Virus record (IMG/VR): IMGVR_UViG_3300046167_000433
Span: 1-50,914 of that record
Direction: 5' to 3' (one strand)
Source of the DNA: a virus
Length of the DNA: 50,914 nucleotides
Below are positions 26,203-35,534 of this stretch, one piece after another (positions within the stretch are counted from its first letter, which is position 1; every line of letters starts with the position of its first letter). The position numbers and the translations under genes were made by a program. The notes beneath the pieces are model-generated. The model was not told where the DNA came from and searched no databases. It saw only the letters and a list, made by a program, of their open reading frames with translations.

Positions 26203-29200
26203 GTGCGCGTAAAATATCGCAGAGGCGACAGCAGAAACTTTCAAGAAGAGCAGGATAAAAGCTACCTTTCAGAATTTACTTCTGGATTTTCCTCTGGGGT
26301 TGATACAACCCTTGGAAGCCTTGGTGGTGTTCGCTCTCTTTTCAACTCTATAACTGGAGATGAAGAAGAGGCAATTGAGTATCTGAACTACGCTCAGAGA
26401 AAGTTTCAAGAGGCAGGCGAATCCAGCGGCACGGTTACCAACATCGAGGATATAGACGGGGCTTCCGACTTTGTTCGATGGGCCACCTATTCGGCTGGCA
26501 CCATCCTGCCTTCCATCGCGACCAGCATTGCTGGAGGCGGCATTGGTGGCGCTGTAGCGCAGGGCGTAGCGAAGAAATTTACAAAAGATCGAATACAAAG
26601 AGAGGTTAAAGACGCGGTTGAGGACAAGGTTTCTGAGCGCGTAAAGAAACGAATTCTTAGAGAGACGCTTGACGCGGATACCGCTGGATATAGAACGCTT
26701 GGACAGGCGGTCGGAACCTTTGGAGCTTCTGCCGCGCAAAACACAGGCGGCACCTTCGTAGACATATACGAAGAGACAGGAATAGAGGCACCTGATGTAG
26801 CACTTGCGGCGGGGGTTGCCGCTGGCGCATTAGATTCTGTTTTACCGTTTGTCGCCCTCAAGAGAATAATGCCGGATACGGTATTTAATAAGTTCAAAGA
26901 TGGGGTGGCAGACAAGCTCGTTAAGAATGGAGGCGTTACTCGCCGCGTTCTTTTGCAGGGCGGTTTGTCTGCTGGAGCCGAGGGCATCACAGAGGCAGGA
27001 CAAGAGCTTATACAGGCGACTGCTGTGGGGATGATGCGGAACGACCCCATGGGAGGATATGCAGAATACTTCGATGAGTTCATCAAGAACGTCAATAATC
27101 CAGATGATCAGTTAGTTAGTCGCCTTCTGAATGCGGCGGCAGTTGGAGCTATTGGCGGGGCCGCTACAGGAAGCTTTACGGGTGCGCTGAACCGCAAAGA
27201 GAATAGAGTCGATGACGTTAGGGTTGATAGAGAACCCACTACCGACACTGTCGAAGAGGATGCTCCGGATGGAGCAGAGACGGTTCCTGATGCAAATGAA
27301 GTGGATCCAGAGACTCAATCTATACTTGAGGCCGCTCGACAAGATCAGCGTGATGCTCGCCGCAAGGCTCAAGGCTTTCCTCAATCTATGCCTGACATTA
27401 CAGACAGAGACGTTGATGCTGAGACTGATGCGCGTGTAGGTGAAGCGCAGGTCAGACAAAGAGCGGCGGCGCGCAGAGCGCAAGGTCTACCAGAGCAGGC
27501 AGTAGATCGAGAAACAACATCTCCAGAAGAGGCTCGGAATGCTCGATACGAAACAGACTTAAACGAGTCTCTTCGCAGATCTTTGAGAGCTAGAAAGGTT
27601 GTTAATGAAATCATTCCTGCTTCTATTTTTGAAACGGGAGACGCCACGCCTGAAGAGAATGCACTCGCCGCCAAAGAGGCTGAGAAGTTAACAGTTATTC
27701 CGAGCGGCCCGACTATTGAGCTTGGCCCTGATCGAACCATGGAGTCTTTAGAGCGAAGCTCAGTAGATTATCAGGGCATTGAGGGCACTCTTACCCGACG
27801 TGAGGATGGTGTCTACGTTGTCGTGACGCCGCAGGGTGATCAGGTTGTAGTGGAGAGCGGTGAATCTGACGCCGGATCTACCGCCGCTACTTTATTAGGT
27901 GTAAGGCCGAAAGATGTTGAGGTCAATACTCCGGACTCAGAGGCTCAGTACAACGCAGACGACGACACCTTTGTGGCTCGCGGAAAGACTTATCGCTATA
28001 TAGATACTCAGCGCAATAAAGACGGTGAGGCCGTTGCGATTAACGCGGAAACCATGAACGGCCAGCCGCGTGTGTTTAGAAGCAAGCGAACCGTTCAGGC
28101 CGTTGAGGCGGAGCGAGCTAGGATACAGCAGGAGTTGATGACTCAGGACTTAGCCACTGGGCAGGCGCAGTTCGATGACTTATCCGATAAGTTACAAATG
28201 GCTGTATTCGACCAGAGGGAAGCTCAAGGTCTGGATACAACCATAGATGAAGTTACGATTGAAGAAGTTCAGGCCGCAATTGCGTCCTCTCCAGCCGGAA
28301 TTCAGTCCGCTCTTCAGCAAGAAACGGAAGCTCTTTTCAGTAGAACTGATCAGACTGAATTTGATGTTCGACAAACCTTTGATGCGGCAGACCAGTGGCT
28401 CTCTTTTGAGGGGGATGTGGTCAACGCTAATCAGGAAACTCTTGAGTCTCGTCAGGACAGGATCGATGTCCTTGCTGGACAGCCTACGAAGCCAGCAAAC
28501 AGCGACGACCTTATAACAATACGGGCAATCGAAGGCATAGCCGAAAAGATTGCAGATGCTATGCGCCGTCCTACGTTTTTCAACGAAACAGTAGACGGCA
28601 AGCAACAGAATGTCGAAGCAAAACCAATGGATAGCCTTGGGGATGCCGACACGATAAACGAGATTCAGCAATCGATATTCGATCTTATCGAAGCTGGTCT
28701 TCCTGTAGATTTTGTAAGCCAAATACAGGCTCTGGCAACTCACTCTCCTGCCCAGTCTCAGGGACTTGGTGCCACGGTTTCAGACAGAATGTCTATTGAA
28801 TCCAGTTTAGTATCCCAATCTACTACAGATGCTAATGCTGACAGAGAGTTGAGATATGTATTAGCGCATGAAGCGTGGCACGTTCTCGACAACGCTAATG
28901 ATATTAGCGGCCAGTTGCCATCATTCAATGCAGAAGTCGTCTTCAGCGGCGAGGGGCCGAAGGTTGTTTTGGGTGATGCAATTGCAGATCTCTACGAAAA
29001 CTACCTCCAGAAGACTGAGTTGGGGCGTAGATTTACCTACCCGTTTAATGAGATTGAACAGCAAGCTGGCCCCGCTACAAACGCAGAAGACCTTGCGGAA
29101 TTTATTCGCAAGGAGTCTTTCGCTCAGCTTGGTGCGGTATACCTAAGCAACCCAAAGTTACTTAAAGAACAAGCGCCAGAGGCGTACAATGTAATTCGCA

Positions 29201-32200
29201 CTATTCGGGATAACCCGACACTTGCGACTGGAGAGAATGATGCGAGAGTTCAAGATACCAACGTCGGAGTACAGCCCGAAGGTACAGGAGTACAGGGAGA
29301 AGTTCGGCCATCCACCGTCAGCGGAAGCGCTGAAGTGGAAGCGGACGGAGGATCTGGAGAAGCTGGCCTCGATGGCGCTCAAGCGGGGCAAGCCAATCAG
29401 GGAGTGGGCGGAGAGACCCAACAAGAAGCTGGGGACGGTGACGGATCTACTCTACTCCAAGAGCGAGTAGACGAAACCCCAGAACAGGGGAGCTTGTTTG
29501 CAAGACGCTTAAATAAAAAGCCTTCAAAGCAAGAGCAGTCTCGCCGAGACTTTATTAAGAAGATGGCTACAGTCGCTGTCGTCTCTGGATCGGGTGTAAA
29601 AGGAACGTCTTACTATACTGAGATCGCCTCAAATCCAGATCTAGTTCGCGGCAAGGCTAAGCCAATCTCTAGCTTCGTACAGCGCTCACTCCCTGAAGAG
29701 TCTGTATCTGCGTTCGCGTTTGGAGATCTGCCTAAAGCCATAGACATAGCGGTCGAAGGAGCGCCGCAGGACGTAATTGCGCTCGCGGAAAAAATCAAGG
29801 CAACCCTGCCAAGCCAAGATCTGTATGACACAGACGTACAGCGCGGGTTGTGGAATGTCGCAGGCATGGTCAGCATGGAAGACAAGCCGACCATATCAAT
29901 AATGCCAGATACGAAAGACTCTGGAATGACCGCAACCTTGCTTCATGAGGCGATGCACCTCGGAATTGCGGCTAGATATAGATCATTAAGCACTGCCGTC
30001 TCATCTAGAAATTATGAGCTACTGGGCATGGATCAGCCTAAAGCAAGAGAGGCTTTAGATCAGTGGTATAGCTTGTGGGGCGAGTTTAGAAGAGCGGCCA
30101 ACCCAAATCTTCAAAATTCAAATGTTAAAAACCTTCCTCCTGAAACTCGTATTGCGTATGGAAAGCCAGACGAGTTTTTTGTCAGGGCTTTAACTCAACC
30201 AGAATTTCAGCAACAGCTCCATGATTTAAATTACGAAGGTAAAACATTTCTTTCTAAATTTAAGGACTGGGTAAAGAAGTATCTGTTTGGCCCTGATACT
30301 GGTGTACAGCCAACATATCTCGATGCGGCACTAACGGCGGCGAATGATTTGCTCGATGCGTCCATGCTAGATAGCCCAGATTTCACGTTCATGAAGAACG
30401 TCAATATTAACCTTGCGGAAGAGAGAGGCGGCACACAAGACGAATCCGCAAATCCTCCTACCCTGTTTGTTAGGCGTCTTCTTAAAGGACTGTCAGATCA
30501 AGAAAGTCAGGCAGAGGCATCGACCCTCTTATCTGGAGAAGAGTCCCTACAAGTAGAGGTCACCGGAAAAAATAATCGGCGCACAGTAACCGACGTTTCT
30601 CGGGCGCTGGACACGAGAACTTTACAAATTTTCGGTAGAACTCTCGCTGATCGAACAGACGAGAATGCTGAGATAGTATCAAATATTATGGCGGCAGAGG
30701 CAGAGTACGCTCTGTCTAGAGACGGCAATGCTGGGGAGTGGTATCAGCAGAAAGTCGCTAACGCAATGATGATTGCAGAAGAGGTATTTCCAGACCTCAA
30801 GGACAGCCCCAATCAGCAGGCTATGTTTAAAGCCGCTCTTGCGATCACATCTAACGGTTCGTCTGTAGATGAAAACTCAGCCAACACAATCAATAAAGTT
30901 TTCGGAAAGTATATAGAAACCGGAAAGTTTCCGATTGTTGGGTATGGCAAAGAATCTCCAACCATGAAAAAGAGCTTCAAGCTCCTTAACGTCATGATTG
31001 AGGAGATGGGGCTGGACAATGTAAGAGAGTTTCTTTCTAACGACTTTACTGTGCGTGAACTTAAAGCGGCTGGCTTTTCGGTAAACGGAGAGGGTGTCGA
31101 TACGGTTGTAAAGGGAAGCGCCATACTCGGCCCAAAGATCGGACAGGGGTTTTATCAAAACCTTCAGGCTAACTACAACACCCTGACAATGGATCTTTGG
31201 TACATGCGCACTTGGGGCCGTATAAACGGCAACCTGATGTCGGACTCTGACAGAAAGTTTCCTGAATCTCTGCAAAAGTTTCGTGAAGCAGTCTTGGAAA
31301 ACGAGAAAGCCAGACTCCGAAAAGAAGGCATAAATGTTTCTGACTTCAAAAAAGATGACGAGGTCGCTACTGACCTTGCCGTAAAAATGAACGGTGAATT
31401 TGCTCGCGGCAACTACAAGAACAAGACCCCAGCAAACAATGCGGCGAGAAACCTAAAGAACGCTACAAAGGCACAAGAAACTCCTCGCGGATCTCGTGAA
31501 CGAGAGTACATGCGCAAGGTAACTAGAATGGCGGTGGACAAGCTCAATGCGGCCACCGGAGAGAACATAAACACAGCGGCATTTCAGGCTTTGATCTGGT
31601 ATCCTGAGAAGGATCTTTATAACAAGCTGGGAACCCCGAACAAGAAATCGGAGCCAACAGATTATGAAACAGAATTCGCAAAAATCGCCAAAGAAAGAGG
31701 CGTCAGTGAACAGGCAATATCGCGAATCCTCGGACTGGAGCAACAGTCCGGAGCAGGAGGAGTTCAACAAGACTCTCGAAGCGATGCCGGAATCGAAGAT
31801 GCGCCTAGCGGCACAGAGCCTCAGCAAGCTGATGAAGAGCAAGGGTTAACAGAAGCTACTGGAGTCGCTGGAGAAGGGCAACAGCTAGACTCCAATGCAC
31901 CAACATCATTCGTAAAGAGACTTTCCGGCCAGACAAAATCATACGACGACGCTCGCAATGATGGGACGCTGATGGATGGGAAGCCGTCTACCAGCGAGTT
32001 CAATCTGGATGACGAGACCCGAACCGAAGCGGTCATTCGGAAACTTCAAGACAAGTACCTACCCCTTAAAAAGTTTGAGGAGAAATCCGCAGAGTTCTTG
32101 GGGCTGAAGGAGCTACCAGAAAGATTCCGAACCTATATCGGCGAGACACTGCACTCAGGAAAGGTCAAGGACGACAACGACCGTCTTGAGCAGAATTACA

Positions 32201-34731
32201 TAAGGCCGATTGGCACAATACTGCGAGAAAACAGCATCGACGTAGATGACTTTGGCATCTATCTAATCGCTAAACACGCGCCAGAAAGAAACAGTTACAT
32301 CGCAAGCATTAACCCCGCGATACAGGAGGCGGGATCCGGCATGTCTAATGCAGACGCTGAGCGGGTTATAGCTACGTTTGAATCAGACGGCACAGCCAAA
32401 GCCATGAATGAGGCGGCTGACCTTACCTACAAGATGCTTGCAGAAAACCGCAAGAGGCTGACTGAGTCGGGTCTCGTTGACGACGATACGGTAGACGGCT
32501 GGAACCAGCAATATAAGTTCTATGTGCCCTTAAAGGGTTTTGCGGCGTCTTTGGATGAAGACAATAATATAGTGGCACCGAAAGGCTTGCCCAGAGGTTT
32601 TAGCATCTCAGGTAAAGAGGTCTTGGCCGCTCTCGGCAGAACCACGCAGTCAGACAACCCCTTACTTTATGCGATGAACGATGTTGAAAACAAAATCGTC
32701 AGAGCCAGAAGAAACGAGGTGGCACAAAGATTCCTCGGCCTTGCTAGGGAGCTAAGCGGTAAGGGCAGTAAACAGCTAACGGTTTATGAAGACCCCGCAT
32801 CATTCCCCATGGACAGAGAAAGATCCGGTAGCCAAGTCCGCGAAAAACGCATGGATGCTTTTGACATGCGGGATGCCGTAAGAAAGGAGGATAACAAGCC
32901 ACGATTCCTATCGGTCAAAGAAGACGGCAAAGAGATCTTTATCGAGATCAAAGATCAGGCTCTCAACAACGCAATGCATAACGTAAGCGCTGAAAACTTT
33001 GACAGCCTTGTCACGTTCCTTGGCCAGAACATGAACTTTCTTCAGAAGTTTCAGATATGGAGACGTAACACGCTCATCAACTACAACCCAAGTTGGTTCC
33101 TGATTAACCCGCTCCGCGATATACAGACTGGCATCATGTACACGATGTCAGAAAGTAGTAAGTCAGGCGGCATGATTGAAGGAGAGGCAATAACTGGCGA
33201 CATCCTCGCCGGATACTTTCCAGCCGCTCGCGCTTACTTCAAGAACCTGCGTGGCGGAAGGGTAGACTCAGAGCTAGACGAGTACTTTGATGAGTATCAG
33301 GCTTCTGGCGCACCGACTGGACTGACGCTGACAAGAGAAATTGATGAGCAGAAAAAGCGGTTAGAAAATATTATTACCGAGGGCAACCTAGTCTCTAACA
33401 TAAGAAAGGTCGGTGACCTTGTGCAGGACTTAAACACGGCCTCTGAGAACACGGTTCGCTTCGCCGCTTACGTTGCGTCAAGGCGCAATGGTGTGGAAGT
33501 AGAGAATGCCGCTAATCTTGCTAAAAATATGACGGTGAACTTTAACCGCAAAGGAGAGATGTCTGCTGGATTAAATGCTTTCTATCTTTTCTTTAATGCG
33601 GCGGTTCAGGGTACGGCAAACATAGCCCAAGCTATGACCGGAAGGACAGAATCTGGAGGACTTAACAAAGCGCAGATGGCGGCTGTAGGGATCGGCCTGA
33701 CCGCTTACATGATTACAGAACATAACATTCTCGGCGCAGAAGAGGACGACGATGGCGAGTCCCTTTACAAAGATCTGACCGGATACGACAAGCTGATGTC
33801 ATGGAACATTGTGCGGCCAGACGGGGAGAGCTTCTTTCAGATCCCCATGCCTTACGGATATGGAATGTTTCACACCATGGGGCGGCTCTCGGCAGAGTTA
33901 GCTCACGGGCTAATAGATGAAAACGACTTTGCGGCAGAGATCACTGCGGCAAGTGTTCATCACTTCCTACCTCCGCCCCTTGGTTTTGTTGGGGCTGTTG
34001 GCACCGAAGATGATTTGATGGACTTTACCTCTCGGGCAGTGATCGATCTTGTCCCAGACATCATTGAGCCATTTGCATCTTTGTCGGCCAACATGAACCA
34101 CTTTGGATCTCCGATTTATCTTGAGCAAAACTCCCTAATGGATTCGGCCCCTGACTCATCCAAGTCAAAGCGATCTACCGAGAAGGTATATAAGGAAACA
34201 GCGCAGTTCCTTAACGAAGTTTTTGGTGGATCTGAGTTCAGAAAGGGCGGCGTGGACTTGTCTCCGGATGCCATCAAGTACGCAACCGAGTTTGCTACCG
34301 GCGGTCTAGGCAGGTTCATCAGCAGGTCTTCTGATGTAGGAATTCTGATGGCCAATGAGATAGAGAAGGATGATCCGTCATTGGGGGAATTTCCAATCCT
34401 AAGATATTTTGTCGGTGAGCCGTCTCAGTTCTCGGACAAGGTTGAGTATTACGAAGGCATTAGAGATCTTCAGGAAGTATTCAATGAAGCGGAGGCCTCG
34501 ACTGGAGATGATCGCAGACAATTCTTAGAGAAGTTTGGGGGCAAGGTCAGACTTGAACCTCTGTACAAGCAGACCCAAAAACAGCTTCGTGCATTACGGC
34601 AGAAGAAGAAGTCCATTGAAAAGATGCAGTCGGATCCGGCAAGAGCCTACGATCAGATTCAAAGAATAGAGGCCCAAATGGATTTGCTGTTTGATCGATT
34701 TAACAAGAAATATCGAGAGGCTAATAAATGA
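26203..34731 (+). CDS. Giant polyvalent internal virion protein with two zincin motifs and LPD38-like region
   Basis: A 2842-residue protein starting at GTG. Hydrophobic Gly/Ala segments (about residues 95-125, 180-220, 310-330) suggest membrane contact. HEAWH at 889-893 and HEAMH at 1248-1252 are zinc-protease motifs. SRRDFIKK at 1113-1120 with a hydrophobic follow-up mimics a Tat signal, but is internal. Residues about 1440-1680 contain ILGPKIGQGFYQNLQ and LTMDLWYMRTWGR, a helical domain of phage polyvalent proteins. Residues about 1930-2480 (RARRNEVAQRFLGLA, FNRKGEMSAGLNAFYLFFNA) resemble large-polyvalent-protein domain LPD38. Acidic Gly-rich linkers separate domains and several end in an LFxRR-type motif. 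It probably enters the host with DNA. Domain names are by eye. Confidence 0.85.
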   Translation: MRVKYRRGDSRNFQEEQDKSYLSEFTSGFSSGVDTTLGSLGGVRSLFNSITGDEEEAIEYLNYAQRKFQEAGESSGTVTNIEDIDGASDFVRWATYSAGTILPSIATSIAGGGIGGAVAQGVAKKFTKDRIQREVKDAVEDKVSERVKKRILRETLDADTAGYRTLGQAVGTFGASAAQNTGGTFVDIYEETGIEAPDVALAAGVAAGALDSVLPFVALKRIMPDTVFNKFKDGVADKLVKNGGVTRRVLLQGGLSAGAEGITEAGQELIQATAVGMMRNDPMGGYAEYFDEFIKNVNNPDDQLVSRLLNAAAVGAIGGAATGSFTGALNRKENRVDDVRVDREPTTDTVEEDAPDGAETVPDANEVDPETQSILEAARQDQRDARRKAQGFPQSMPDITDRDVDAETDARVGEAQVRQRAAARRAQGLPEQAVDRETTSPEEARNARYETDLNESLRRSLRARKVVNEIIPASIFETGDATPEENALAAKEAEKLTVIPSGPTIELGPDRTMESLERSSVDYQGIEGTLTRREDGVYVVVTPQGDQVVVESGESDAGSTAATLLGVRPKDVEVNTPDSEAQYNADDDTFVARGKTYRYIDTQRNKDGEAVAINAETMNGQPRVFRSKRTVQAVEAERARIQQELMTQDLATGQAQFDDLSDKLQMAVFDQREAQGLDTTIDEVTIEEVQAAIASSPAGIQSALQQETEALFSRTDQTEFDVRQTFDAADQWLSFEGDVVNANQETLESRQDRIDVLAGQPTKPANSDDLITIRAIEGIAEKIADAMRRPTFFNETVDGKQQNVEAKPMDSLGDADTINEIQQSIFDLIEAGLPVDFVSQIQALATHSPAQSQGLGATVSDRMSIESSLVSQSTTDANADRELRYVLAHEAWHVLDNANDISGQLPSFNAEVVFSGEGPKVVLGDAIADLYENYLQKTELGRRFTYPFNEIEQQAGPATNAEDLAEFIRKESFAQLGAVYLSNPKLLKEQAPEAYNVIRTIRDNPTLATGENDARVQDTNVGVQPEGTGVQGEVRPSTVSGSAEVEADGGSGEAGLDGAQAGQANQGVGGETQQEAGDGDGSTLLQERVDETPEQGSLFARRLNKKPSKQEQSRRDFIKKMATVAVVSGSGVKGTSYYTEIASNPDLVRGKAKPISSFVQRSLPEESVSAFAFGDLPKAIDIAVEGAPQDVIALAEKIKATLPSQDLYDTDVQRGLWNVAGMVSMEDKPTISIMPDTKDSGMTATLLHEAMHLGIAARYRSLSTAVSSRNYELLGMDQPKAREALDQWYSLWGEFRRAANPNLQNSNVKNLPPETRIAYGKPDEFFVRALTQPEFQQQLHDLNYEGKTFLSKFKDWVKKYLFGPDTGVQPTYLDAALTAANDLLDASMLDSPDFTFMKNVNINLAEERGGTQDESANPPTLFVRRLLKGLSDQESQAEASTLLSGEESLQVEVTGKNNRRTVTDVSRALDTRTLQIFGRTLADRTDENAEIVSNIMAAEAEYALSRDGNAGEWYQQKVANAMMIAEEVFPDLKDSPNQQAMFKAALAITSNGSSVDENSANTINKVFGKYIETGKFPIVGYGKESPTMKKSFKLLNVMIEEMGLDNVREFLSNDFTVRELKAAGFSVNGEGVDTVVKGSAILGPKIGQGFYQNLQANYNTLTMDLWYMRTWGRINGNLMSDSDRKFPESLQKFREAVLENEKARLRKEGINVSDFKKDDEVATDLAVKMNGEFARGNYKNKTPANNAARNLKNATKAQETPRGSREREYMRKVTRMAVDKLNAATGENINTAAFQALIWYPEKDLYNKLGTPNKKSEPTDYETEFAKIAKERGVSEQAISRILGLEQQSGAGGVQQDSRSDAGIEDAPSGTEPQQADEEQGLTEATGVAGEGQQLDSNAPTSFVKRLSGQTKSYDDARNDGTLMDGKPSTSEFNLDDETRTEAVIRKLQDKYLPLKKFEEKSAEFLGLKELPERFRTYIGETLHSGKVKDDNDRLEQNYIRPIGTILRENSIDVDDFGIYLIAKHAPERNSYIASINPAIQEAGSGMSNADAERVIATFESDGTAKAMNEAADLTYKMLAENRKRLTESGLVDDDTVDGWNQQYKFYVPLKGFAASLDEDNNIVAPKGLPRGFSISGKEVLAALGRTTQSDNPLLYAMNDVENKIVRARRNEVAQRFLGLARELSGKGSKQLTVYEDPASFPMDRERSGSQVREKRMDAFDMRDAVRKEDNKPRFLSVKEDGKEIFIEIKDQALNNAMHNVSAENFDSLVTFLGQNMNFLQKFQIWRRNTLINYNPSWFLINPLRDIQTGIMYTMSESSKSGGMIEGEAITGDILAGYFPAARAYFKNLRGGRVDSELDEYFDEYQASGAPTGLTLTREIDEQKKRLENIITEGNLVSNIRKVGDLVQDLNTASENTVRFAAYVASRRNGVEVENAANLAKNMTVNFNRKGEMSAGLNAFYLFFNAAVQGTANIAQAMTGRTESGGLNKAQMAAVGIGLTAYMITEHNILGAEEDDDGESLYKDLTGYDKLMSWNIVRPDGESFFQIPMPYGYGMFHTMGRLSAELAHGLIDENDFAAEITAASVHHFLPPPLGFVGAVGTEDDLMDFTSRAVIDLVPDIIEPFASLSANMNHFGSPIYLEQNSLMDSAPDSSKSKRSTEKVYKETAQFLNEVFGGSEFRKGGVDLSPDAIKYATEFATGGLGRFISRSSDVGILMANEIEKDDPSLGEFPILRYFVGEPSQFSDKVEYYEGIRDLQEVFNEAEASTGDDRRQFLEKFGGKVRLEPLYKQTQKQLRALRQKKKSIEKMQSDPARAYDQIQRIEAQMDLLFDRFNKKYREANK

Positions 34732-34893
34732 AAAAAGCCAAGCCAAAAAAGAAGGGGCGCTACTCCAAAGAACAAGGCGCTTTACTCGCGGGTCAAGTCA
34801 GAGGCCAAGCGAAAGTTCAAGGTGTGGCCCTCTGCGTATGCCTCTGGTTGGCTGACCAAGGAGTACAAGCGCAGGGGTGGAACCTATGCCTAG
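34728..34893 (+). CDS. Small basic protein, frame-split near its N terminus
   Basis: ATG 34728 overlaps the giant gene's stop (ATGA) and gives MKKAKPKKKG. In the start frame the protein then turns into unlikely sequence (to 34916). One frame over, the sequence reads PKNKALYSRVKSEAKRKF, VWPSAYASGWLTKEYKRRGGTYA and stops at 34893, overlapping the next ATG (ATGCCTAG). That second version is a pattern I recognise from phage small basic proteins. One base fewer in the A6/G4 runs at 34745-34757 would restore it. Confidence 0.6.
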
Positions 34894-35152
34894 CAAGAAG
34901 CCGAAGGGCGGTCTGACCAAGTGGTTCAAGGAAGACTGGGTCGATCTCAAGACAGGCAAGAAGTGTGGGCGTTCGGGCAAGGATAAGAATAAGAGACCAT
35001 ACCCATCCTGCCGACCGAAGAAAGTTGCAGACAAGATGACTGCGGCGGAGAAGGCTAGATCCAAGTCAAAGAAGACTGGGCCAGCCAAGGTGAAGCACGA
35101 CGTTACAGCGTCAGGGAAGCGCAGAAAGACCTCAACTAAAAGGACTAAGTAA
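34886..35152 (+). CDS. DUF5872-like small basic protein
   Basis: An 88-residue Lys-rich protein: MPSKKPKGGLTKWFKEDWVDL, then KKCGRSGKDKNKRPYPSCRPKK and a strongly basic tail. This matches DUF5872 of phages and bacteria; role unknown, perhaps nucleic-acid binding. I start at ATG 34886 (AGGGG upstream) and not at the GTG three codons before. Confidence 0.7.
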   Translation: MPSKKPKGGLTKWFKEDWVDLKTGKKCGRSGKDKNKRPYPSCRPKKVADKMTAAEKARSKSKKTGPAKVKHDVTASGKRRKTSTKRTK

Positions 35153-35256
35153 TGTTTAAGAACTGCTCAACGTGTAAGACAAAGGCGAAGTGCAAGAAGG
35201 CTGGTAAGTGCATGGGGAAGAAGTCGGCCCCCAAGAAGAGGGCCAAGAAGTATTGA
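35152..35256 (+). CDS. 34-residue Cys/Lys-rich mini-protein
   Basis: The start overlaps the previous stop (TAATG). The peptide begins MFKNCSTCKTKAKCKKAGKC and is rich in Lys, with cysteines at positions 5, 8, 14 and 20, a possible small zinc knuckle. Size and coupling point to a real late gene. No family known to me. Confidence 0.6.
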   Translation: MFKNCSTCKTKAKCKKAGKCMGKKSAPKKRAKKY

Positions 35257-35260
35257 GGAC

Positions 35261-35278
35261 AGGCCGCTTACGCGGCCT
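35261..35278. terminator. Stem-loop between convergent operons
   Basis: Perfect 7-bp stem AGGCCGC / GCGGCCT with loop TTAC. The loop contains the stop codon of the leftward gene ending at 35268. There is no T-tract on either strand, so it may block by structure or need a factor. Confidence 0.5.
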
Positions 35279-35534
35279 TGATTCCGCTGTCGGTTAGCTT
35301 GAGGTCGATGCTGTCCTCAATCCAAAACTCGGCGCTATCTCCAAACCCCTCCCGCCGGTAACCGTAGATGTATAAGTCATGCTCATCTCCGGTTACCAGC
35401 GGCATCTCGCTAACGGGATAGTGCCAAACATCACCGCCTTCAGCATAGGTGATTGCGACCTCGGTCTTGTGGGCACACCTCAACTGCTTGGCTATTTGCC
35501 TAACCTGCTTTCGTTGCTCTGTCTTAGTCATCAC
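35268..35534 (-). CDS. Hypothetical protein
   Basis: An 88-residue protein (MMTKTEQRKQVRQIAKQLRC start, then VWHYPVSEMPLVTGDEHDLYIYG). Basic N-terminal helix followed by a beta-rich acidic part. Last gene of a three-gene leftward operon, overlapping the SprT-like gene by 4 nt. No family recognised. Confidence 0.65.
   Translation of the reverse strand: MMTKTEQRKQVRQIAKQLRCAHKTEVAITYAEGGDVWHYPVSEMPLVTGDEHDLYIYGYRREGFGDSAEFWIEDSIDLKLTDSGIKAA

Noticed and set aside
26487-27095. 202-residue minus-strand frame within the giant gene
   Set aside because: Complementary shadow of a well-supported gene with low-complexity Ser/Pro/Ala composition.
34729-34893. Stop-codon read-through fusing the giant protein to the small basic protein
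   Set aside because: The frame after the TGA is open, but the ATGA overlap and the MKKAKPKKK start are typical of a separate gene.
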